This document shows, piece by piece, positions 23,508 through 30,817 of a stretch of DNA of 30,817 nt. Origin of the DNA: Halocaridina rubra. Taxonomy: Eukaryota; Arthropoda; Malacostraca; Decapoda; Atyidae. Position numbers and translations under genes: made by a program. The first letter of the stretch is position 1. Each line of letters opens with the position of its first letter. The stretch covers positions 2,501 through 33,317 of the forward strand of contig JAXCGZ010017931.1 in the NCBI GenBank assembly GCA_037179515.1, read 5' to 3'. The notes under the pieces were generated by a model. That model made no database searches and was not told the DNA's origin. It was given only the letters and a program-made list of their open reading frames with translations.

Positions 23508-23583
<76 letters not shown>
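23508..23583. repeat. (TA)n microsatellite left of SINE-1
   Basis: Perfect TA tract ending at the SINE head. A TA tract resumes beyond the SINE at 23792. Confidence 0.96.
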
Positions 23584-23898
<315 letters not shown>

Positions 23899-24074
23899 TT
23901 TTGAATGATAGAGGATAGTCAGTCGGTTTGTCTGTTTATGTATTTTTTTTATGGTGAGATATTGTGTTGTTTGAGATTAACTAACATTTTAATATTATAT
24001 TTTTAAGTTGTTGGTGTCTATGAAACTCTCCTACCTACACCAGGAGCAGAGTTTGGTGAATACTAATGCATCGA

Positions 24075-24130
24075 TTTATGTGTGGCAATTAGTCCCCATT
24101 CAAATTGGGGTGGACACAGACATGTTGTGA
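24075..24130 (-). mobile_element. SINE-2 3' fragment
   Basis: On the minus strand it reads ACATGTCTGTGTCCACCCC, then AATTTGAATGGGGACTAATTG, matching the junction of the SINE-2 body with its first 35-bp unit. Only one unit is present. Confidence 0.65.
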
Positions 24131-24261
24131 ATACTAATACTTCAAATCATCTCCTCGACATGCATCTGATACACTAGATATTATTAAGCATATCTCTATT
24201 ATGCTTTCCATTTTTCTGGGTATTTATTTTTCTTTATTCAAGTGATGGCTAATTCCCTCTT

Positions 24262-25093
24262 ACATCTCCCCTCAGAATTTCTAAGGGGAGTTGTATATCA
24301 TGCAAATGTTCCCTCGAATATCACTCATTTTAGTGTCCATTTTCCCTCAGAATTTCTAAGAGGAGTTGTATATCATGCAAAGCTTCCCTCGAATCTCACT
24401 CATTTTCGTGTCCATTTCCCCTCAGAATTTCTAAGGGGAGTTGTATATCAATGCAAAACTTCCCTCGAATCTCACTCATTTTCGTGTCCATTTCCCCTCA
24501 GCATTTCTTAGAGGAGTTGTATATCATACAATATTTCCCTCTAATCTCACTCATTTTCGTGTCCATTTCCCCTCAGAATTCCTAAGAGGAGTTGTTTATC
24601 ATACAAAACTTCCCTCGAATCTCACTCATATTCGTGTCCATTTCCCCTCAGAATTTCTTAGAGGAGTTGTATATCTTACAAAACTTCCCTCGAATCTCAC
24701 TCATTTTCGTGTCCATTTCCCCTCAGAATTTCTTAGAGTTGTATATCATACAAAACTTCCCTCGAATATCACTCATTTTCGTGTCCATTTCCCCTCAGAA
24801 TTTCTTAGAGGAATTGTATATCATACAATATTTCCCTCGAATCTCACTCATTTTCGTGTCCATTTCCCCTCAGAATTCCTAAGAGGAGTTGTTTATCATA
24901 CAAAACTTCCCTCGAATCTCACTCATTTTCGTGTCCATTTCCCCTCAGAATTTCTTAGGGGAGTTGTATATCATGCAAAACTTCCCTCTAATCTCACTCA
25001 TTTTCGTGTCCATTTTCCCTCAGAATTTCTTAGAGGTGTTGTATATCATACAAAACTTCCCTCGAATCTCACTCATTTTCGTGTCCATTTTTT
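24262..25093 (+). repeat. 75-bp tandem array, 11 units
   Basis: CTCAGAATTT recurs at 24271, 24346, 24421, 24497 (CTCAGCATTT), 24572, 24647, 24722, 24794, 24869, 24944 and 25019: units of 75 bp with one of 76 and one of 72. The units at 24497-24646 and 24794-24943 share private variants (AATATTTCCC; CCTAAGAGGAGTTGTTTATC), so a four-unit block of 297 bp was duplicated. Because 75 is divisible by 3, several frames stay open; the 273-residue frame 24441-25262 translates as a 25-residue repeat (FPSEFLRGVVY..). I treat it as non-coding. Confidence 0.93.
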
Positions 25094-25439
25094 CTTGAGG
25101 CATCTTCTCACTCACCATTGTGTCCAACTTATCACGCCATTTCTTATTATTTTTCTTAGAAGCAGCGAAAATGGTCATATTTGTCCCTTACCAAAGCTCA
25201 GACTCCTGAAGATTCCTTTCGTCAATGGATTCTACTTATGTAATGGTGTCCGTACGCAATGAACTTACTAAGTTCAATAGTACTACCTTGCATACGAAGG
25301 TCACCACTGCCGCCTTCTTTATTGCAAGAGGATATGACAAAGTGATGAATTGCGAGCTATCCAGGGATGTTGAAAGAAGATCCTTTCTAAAACCAATTTT
25401 TTTTCATTCATTTACGCTCGCCATATTTCTTTTTCATCA

Positions 25440-25633
<194 letters not shown>

Positions 25634-26291
25634 CTTTTTGGGCAGTTGGGGAGAGGCTAGTGTCGAATGGATTACACACAAGCTATAGTGTACTCACTGA
25701 GGCTCCTTAGTTTAGAGGCACTGTTATCTGCACTGAGGTCTGCCACTTCCTTTTCCTCATCCCAATAAGGATGTGACAAAAAATGATACTATTTACGGGA
25801 GTTGACCAATATCCTTTTCAAAACATCTTTTATATCTATTTACAACATCCTAGTTTCTTTTTCACATCACATACTATCTCTCAGGCATTGGTAAAGAACC
25901 TTGTGTCAGCAATAATTTCCACATTTGTAATGTTAAATTCAGTAAGACTGCAAAGTTTAGTTGCACACTCATTCTCATGAGGGGTTCCATTGCCTTTTAG
26001 TTATTCCCAAGCGCATGATTTTTTCACGAAACGACCTTCGAGGATGCGAGTCGAACTGAGGTCCTTTCTTAAAAACAACTTTCTATACAATTAATCCCTC
26101 TAGGATACCTACTAACATCACACACTTTATCCTGGGGCATTGGATTAGAGGCCTCTGTCGACACAGGATTCAACAAAACTGAAAGGGTATTCACACTCAC
26201 CCTGCTTGTTAGAATGGTGCTTCTTTGCACGCTGAGGGATCCTATTGTTCTTATTTCTAAAGGGTTCTGTCAGTTTTAAAGTTTTACAGAA

Positions 26292-26500
26292 CACCGTGGC
26301 TCAAGTGGTAGCGTCCGCGACTTTGTGGCGTCAGGTCGAGGGTTCGCGCCCCGTCATGGTCTGAGGTTAGCAAGGCATGCATTCAGGGTAACGATTACAA
26401 CTGCCAAAACAAGTCCTTCGCAAGAAGGCAACCGTCCTAGCCCTTGGTAGAAAAGGGAGTCCGTGACGTAAAACCGGAACAACAACAACAACAACAACAA
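26292..26500 (+). mobile_element. SINE-1 with (AAC)n tail
   Basis: Starts at CACCGTGGCTCAAGTGG, lacking the first GTAGT. Box B, GCAA hairpin and CCGTGACG are intact. The 3' end extends as AAC repeats to about 26500, showing the family's tail type. No clear target-site duplication. Confidence 0.95.
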
Positions 26501-27517
26501 AACCTCCTTAGGCATTCGAACTGGGATCATATTTGTATTTTTAAGTCAGTTACACCCACCGAATTTCTTTGTTTACATCATACCCTGTCTTGTGTGCATT
26601 GCTAATAAACCTTGTGTATTCACTGGACTTCACAAATAATAGTGTACTCATTTAGTCTGCTGAGCTGAGTGGTATTACCTTACACACTTAGAGCTACTAC
26701 TACCTTCTCCTTATTCCCAAAAACTTCCTGGCGAAGAGACCATGTAATAATCATCTTAGGGAGTTGAATTTAGATCCTTTTCAAAACTATTTGTTGTTCA
26801 GTCACGTGAGCTCAAATTTGTTTCAAATAACACACATCTCTTGGGGCAAAGGAAAAGAGCCTTTGTGTCAAGTGGTCCGAGATGTGATTAGTGTGGGTGG
26901 TTCCAACAAGACAAATTTAATATTAACCACTGACAAAAGATGGAACTCTTCGTCTTCAATTTAGAAAATAAAAATATTAAGCATTGATTTTTTTTTTTAA
27001 ATTTTCGAGAGTAATTAAAATATTTTGTATTGAGATAGAGCTGGAAGTTATCATAAAAAAGAAAAAAATGTATATTAGATATTGAGGAAAATAACAGGTT
27101 TTCCTCTTCAAAGATAAACTATATATAAATTTTGAGAAAAAGATGAAGAATTTCTTCTTCTAATAGGAAGAAAATATTTAGTTTTGAGAAAAAATACGTG
27201 AAACTTTCTTCTTCAACGAGAAAAAAAAAATATTGAGAAAGATGTGAGTTATCCTCTTCCAAGAGAATATGAAGATTAGACATTGGGAAAAAAAAGATGG
27301 AGGTTCTCTTCTTTTAGGAGAAATAATATATATCAAACACTGAGAAAATATGGAGGTTTGTTTCACCAAAGAGAAAAAAAAATAAGAAATGAAAATTTCC
27401 TTCATTAATTAAAGGGAATGTTTTATTGGTCAAAGGAAAAAATAAATAAATTTAAAAAGAACATGTAGGTCTTTTCTTCGAGACAAAAAAAATTGAGAAA
27501 AAAATGGTATGCGCCAC

Positions 27518-27659
<142 letters not shown>

Positions 27660-27996
27660 TTAAGAGTTGAGAAAAATATTTCTTCTTCAAAGAGAATAGA
27701 TATAAAACTTTAAGAAAAAACATAAGTTTTTCTTCTTTAGGGTAAAAAAAAAGTATTTAGTAATGAGAAAAAATATAAATATTTTCTTCTTTAGAGAAAA
27801 AATGTAAAGAATTGAGAAAAGGATGAAGGTTTTCTTCTTCATAAAAAAAAAATATTAAGAATTGAGAAAAAGATGAAGATATTGTTCTTCACAAAGAAGG
27901 TTGTATTCATAAAGAAAAAGAAGAATTGAGAAAAAGATGGTTTTCTTCTTCATAAAAATATGTTAATTATTGAGAAGATAAAGGTTTTCTTCTTCA

Positions 27997-28155
27997 TGAG
28001 GCGTCAGGTCGAGAGTTCGCGCCCCATCACGGTCTGAGGTTAGCAAGGGCATGCACTCAGGATAACGACTACATCTGCCAAAACAAGTCCTTCGCAAGAA
28101 GGCAACCGTCCTAGCCCTTGGTGGAAAAGGGAGTCCGTGAAGTAAAACCTGAACT
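27997..28155 (+). mobile_element. SINE-1, 5'-truncated
   Basis: Begins at TGAGGCGTCAGG, past box A, and runs to AAAACCTGAAC. Flanks ATTGAGAAGATAAAGGTTTT (27969) and the similar ATTGAGAGAACGATGAAGG (28157) could be a target-site duplication, but the host array repeats this motif anyway. Confidence 0.93.
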
Positions 28156-28234
28156 ATTGAGAGAACGATGAAGGTTTTCTTCGGAGAGAGAAGAAAATAT
28201 GATGTATTTGGAAAAAATAAAGGATTTCCATCAT

Positions 28235-28614
<380 letters not shown>

Positions 28615-29161
28615 AAGCATGAAGGTTTTCATCTTATAGGAGAAGAAAATAACGTATTGAGCAAAATATGCAGGTTTTCGTCTACATAAAAAAAAAAAAA
28701 ATGAATGTTTGAGAGAAAGATGGTTTTCTTCTATGAAAGTAAAAGAAAATATAAGTTTTTTCAAAAGATGATGATTTTCATCTTCAAAAAGTAAAACAAA
28801 CTGTATTAAATATTAAGAAAAGATGAAGGAAAGTTAAACAGGAATGATAAATATTTATAAAAAAAAAATCGTGGATTTTTCTTACTCAAAGAGAAGAAAA
28901 ATGAAGGCGGTTTTCTACTTCAGAGAAAAAGAAAATACTGAAAAAAAACATGTTTTCTTATTCAAAGAGAAAATATTCCTCTGAGGGGATTCCTTTCAGG
29001 GAAGGTTTTTATGTTTTCAGTCATCCTTCGTTTTAGTTTTTTATTATGATTCACATTTTTTTTTCTAAAAAAAATCTTTTTGAGAATATCATTCATTTCT
29101 TATATTAATTTTTCCTTCTTAATTTCTGCCTCATATTTAGATAAATTATTTTGTTTTCCTT

Positions 29162-29356
29162 AAAGGTATACAAAGGTAGCAGCAAAGGTATAAAAAGGTA
29201 GCAACAAAGGTATACAAAAGTAGCAGTAAAGGTATACAAATTTAGCAGAAAAGGTATATAAAGGTAGCAGTAAAGGTATACAAATTTAGCAGTAAAGGTA
29301 TACAAAGGTAGCAGTAAAGGTATACAAAGGTAGCAGTAAAGGTATACAAAGGTAGC
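29162..29356 (+). repeat. 22-bp tandem array, about nine units
   Basis: Unit AAAGGTATACAAAGGTAGCA followed by GT. Two units carry AAATTTAGCAG in place of AAAGGTAGCAG; these two lie 44 bp apart, indicating duplication of a two-unit block. GTATAC is a palindrome in most units. Confidence 0.94.
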
Positions 29357-29468
29357 GTCTCCATATCAATGGGTATATGAGAGTCAAAGCATACTCGTAT
29401 TCCCTGACCTTGGGGGGAGGGTTTTCCATTCCCCCTTGTTCCCCCCATTTTGTCAACTTTTATGATGG

Positions 29469-29587
29469 ACTGAGGTTAGTAAGGGCATACACTCAGGGTA
29501 ACGATTACATCTGCCAAAACAAGTCCTTCGTAAGAAGGCAACCGTCCTAGCCCTTTGTAGAAAAGGGAGTTCGGTACGTAAAACCGA
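29469..29587 (+). mobile_element. SINE-1, 5'-truncated
   Basis: Starts at CTGAGGTTAGTAAGGGCAT, lacking the whole tRNA-like head, and ends AAAACCGAAT. The hairpin is CCTTCGTAAGAAGG (GTAA loop). A short TTATGATG repeat at 29460-29467 and 29593-29600 may be its target-site duplication. Confidence 0.9.
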
Positions 29588-29600
29588 ATCCATTATGATG

Positions 29601-29929
29601 CGCAGATGAACACGGCGCCGGCTTTCTAAATCCCCTGCTTAAGGAAAAAAAAAGAAAAAAAAATACAGAGAGAGCGAGGGAAATTTTTTTACTTCTATTT
29701 ATAAGGAAAAAGTTCTTTCTTTGAAGGTAGTTCTACCAGAGTAAGTACTATTCCTATTCTTTGTGTTTCGTGCTCTTCTGTTTCAGGAAATTTAATTTCC
29801 TATTCAAAGAAAAATATTCCTTTTGAAACGTTTTCCGTCAAAGTAGGTTGGTTTTCCTTTATTCTTATGTGCATATTTTATAAAAAAAATTTAATGTGTC
29901 ACTATTAGACCCACTTTGGGGATGGGCAA
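29601..29929. other. Sequence without recognised genes
   Basis: AT-rich with A-runs and loose resemblance to the ~55-bp array (TTCAAAGAAAAATATTCC near 29805). Confidence 0.45.
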
Positions 29930-30045
29930 AGACGTATGGAAGCTGGGGAATGAAGGCTGAATACCTGGACGTGGACTCGAACGAAGGTCCGTCCCCTCCC
30001 AAATCGAGCACTTCATCGATTACACTCTGGCGGTTCTTCGGTATT
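29930..30045 (-). mobile_element. Possible third tRNA-related SINE
   Basis: On the minus strand, GACCTTCGTTCGAGTCCACG contains a near-perfect box B (GTTCGAGTCC). Upstream is a degenerate box A candidate around TGTAATCGATGAAGTG. No second copy or target-site duplication is visible, so this is tentative. Confidence 0.35.
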
Positions 30046-30224
30046 TAGGAAAGAGTATTTTTTTTTTTTAAATCCGGAAGGACGGTATTTCGGAACCGAT
30101 AAAATATTAATTAGCATAAAGTGAATTGCAAAACTTGATGATGATTATCAAAACAAGATATTAATTGTTGTTCTGTATTATATTTTACTAAGAGAAACTG
30201 TTAAGGATGTTGTTTTAGATTCTT

Positions 30225-30378
30225 CACCCACGGATGGGTGGAGCGGGTCATGGAGGACCCATAGGGCGGTCGCCAGCCGGCACAGGCTCCAACCCTCCAC
30301 TGTGGTGCTCAACCACAGCAGTAACCTCCCCAGTAAACTACTTAAACTCTCTTGCCTGTACTAGCCAGGAGGCTACTG
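30225..30378 (+). other. GC-richer cluster of stem-loops
   Basis: Predicted stems: CACCCA/TGGGTG (30225-30240), or alternatively GGGTGGAGC (30236-30244) with GCTCCAACCC (30286-30295) enclosing GGGTC/GACCC (30245-30260) and GGCG/CGCC (30265-30274); CTGTGGT/ACCACAG (30300-30318, 5-base loop); and CAGTAACCTCC (30319-30329) with GGAGGCTACTG (30368-30378), one mismatch. It could be a structured RNA or a decayed mobile element. An 89-residue frame through it has no recognised domain. Confidence 0.5.
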
Positions 30379-30817
30379 TTAAGAAGATACCAAAACAAGA
30401 AGTCTTGATAAATAAAGAAACAAACATTAAAAAAAAAACACTGCAAAACAAGGTAATGATTCATACATCAGATAAATATTTATTTTATTTTATTCATGAA
30501 TAGTATTTTGTATTCCAGGAAAGTTAGGACTCATTGTAGAGTACAGGGGTATTTTTTTCAGATTTTTTTAGTCGTAATAGATGTCTTTCTTCCCTCTTGT
30601 TTATTTTCCTTCAAAATTGTTACCAAGAGCACAATGCAGGTGTTCGTCATTGTCTTGCGAAATTATAAACTGGGATTAAAGATTAAAGGTCTTATTAATA
30701 GGCAGAGGCACGGGACAGTGATAGCACATAGACCGACTGACTATATATCTATCATGTAGCCGGGGCCTAGGTTCCCTCTCTTGAATCTCTTGTACCCAGT
30801 GATTTTCCGGCGATGAC
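30379..30817. other. Sequence without recognised genes
   Basis: AT-rich to the window end. Frames of 87-89 residues show no domain. Confidence 0.45.

Noticed and set aside
24262..25093. CRISPR-like array
   Set aside because: The whole 75-bp unit repeats; there are no unique spacers, and the window is eukaryotic.
24441..25262. 273-residue open frame with 25-residue repeats
   Set aside because: The 75-bp period keeps frames open; other frames of the same strand are open over long parts too, and there is no signal peptide or known domain.
26034..26110. tRNA-like box B (AGTTCGACTCGC, minus strand)
   Set aside because: The motif is part of the unit of the ~320-bp array, where its counterparts do not keep a box B, so the match is likely chance.
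30234..30503. 89-residue frame beginning MGGAGHGG
   Set aside because: It overlaps the stem-loop cluster and continues into AT-rich, lysine-coding sequence without a domain.

Overview
This is a eukaryotic, AT-rich, intergenic-type window with no host protein-coding gene I can recognise. The very high microsatellite density, abundant tRNA-derived SINEs ending in AAC, and a CR1/L2-like LINE point to an arthropod, most likely a decapod crustacean (crab or shrimp). That assignment is inference from repeat style, not a species identification.

Interspersed elements. (1) One LINE family is present as six pieces: a long minus-strand copy with endonuclease and reverse transcriptase running off the left edge (1-2314), and five 5'-truncated pieces (2315-2439, 2698-2731, 2797-3098, 4493-5332, 14972-15262). 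Nearly all abut AC or ACAT microsatellites, several on both sides. (2) A ~195-bp tRNA-derived SINE (here SINE-1) has 12 copies or fragments; four have clear target-site duplications (10903, 18488, 21144, 21511) and a fifth (18116) has a slightly diverged one. (3) A second tRNA-like SINE (SINE-2) carries a 35-bp tandem repeat at its 3' end (9425-9668), with two fragments elsewhere. (4) A 61-bp-arm imperfect palindrome (7163-7309) looks like a foldback/MITE. (5) A further dispersed family carries a GTCGTAA..CGACTAA-type core (3221, 9131, 9228, 18783).

Tandem repeats. Much of the remaining sequence consists of about a dozen unrelated degenerate tandem arrays: ~60-bp units at 3420-4345, ~34 bp at 7650-7880, ~85 bp at 9770-11340, 123 bp x2 at 12530, 40 bp at 16180-16660, ~136 bp at 16870-17700, 71 bp x2 at 17884, 23 bp at 20548, 75 bp at 24262-25093, ~320 bp at 25224-26930, ~55 bp at 27000-29000 and 22 bp at 29162. 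Long microsatellites (AC, GA, TA, ACT, AAT, GAA, ATGT, GATA/CGAT) sit inside or beside these and in places appear to have grown out of short seeds in the array unit.

The right end (30225-30378) is a GC-richer patch with five predicted stems. Most long open frames in the window are products of repeats whose period or composition avoids stops; only the LINE frames are real coding sequence, and the long copy is broken by two nonsense codons and a frameshift. The best-supported novel points are the apparent ACAY-microsatellite targeting by a CR1/L2-like LINE, the conserved alternative-pairing architecture and GNRA-loop hairpin of SINE-1, the palindrome, and direct traces of microsatellite birth within tandem arrays.
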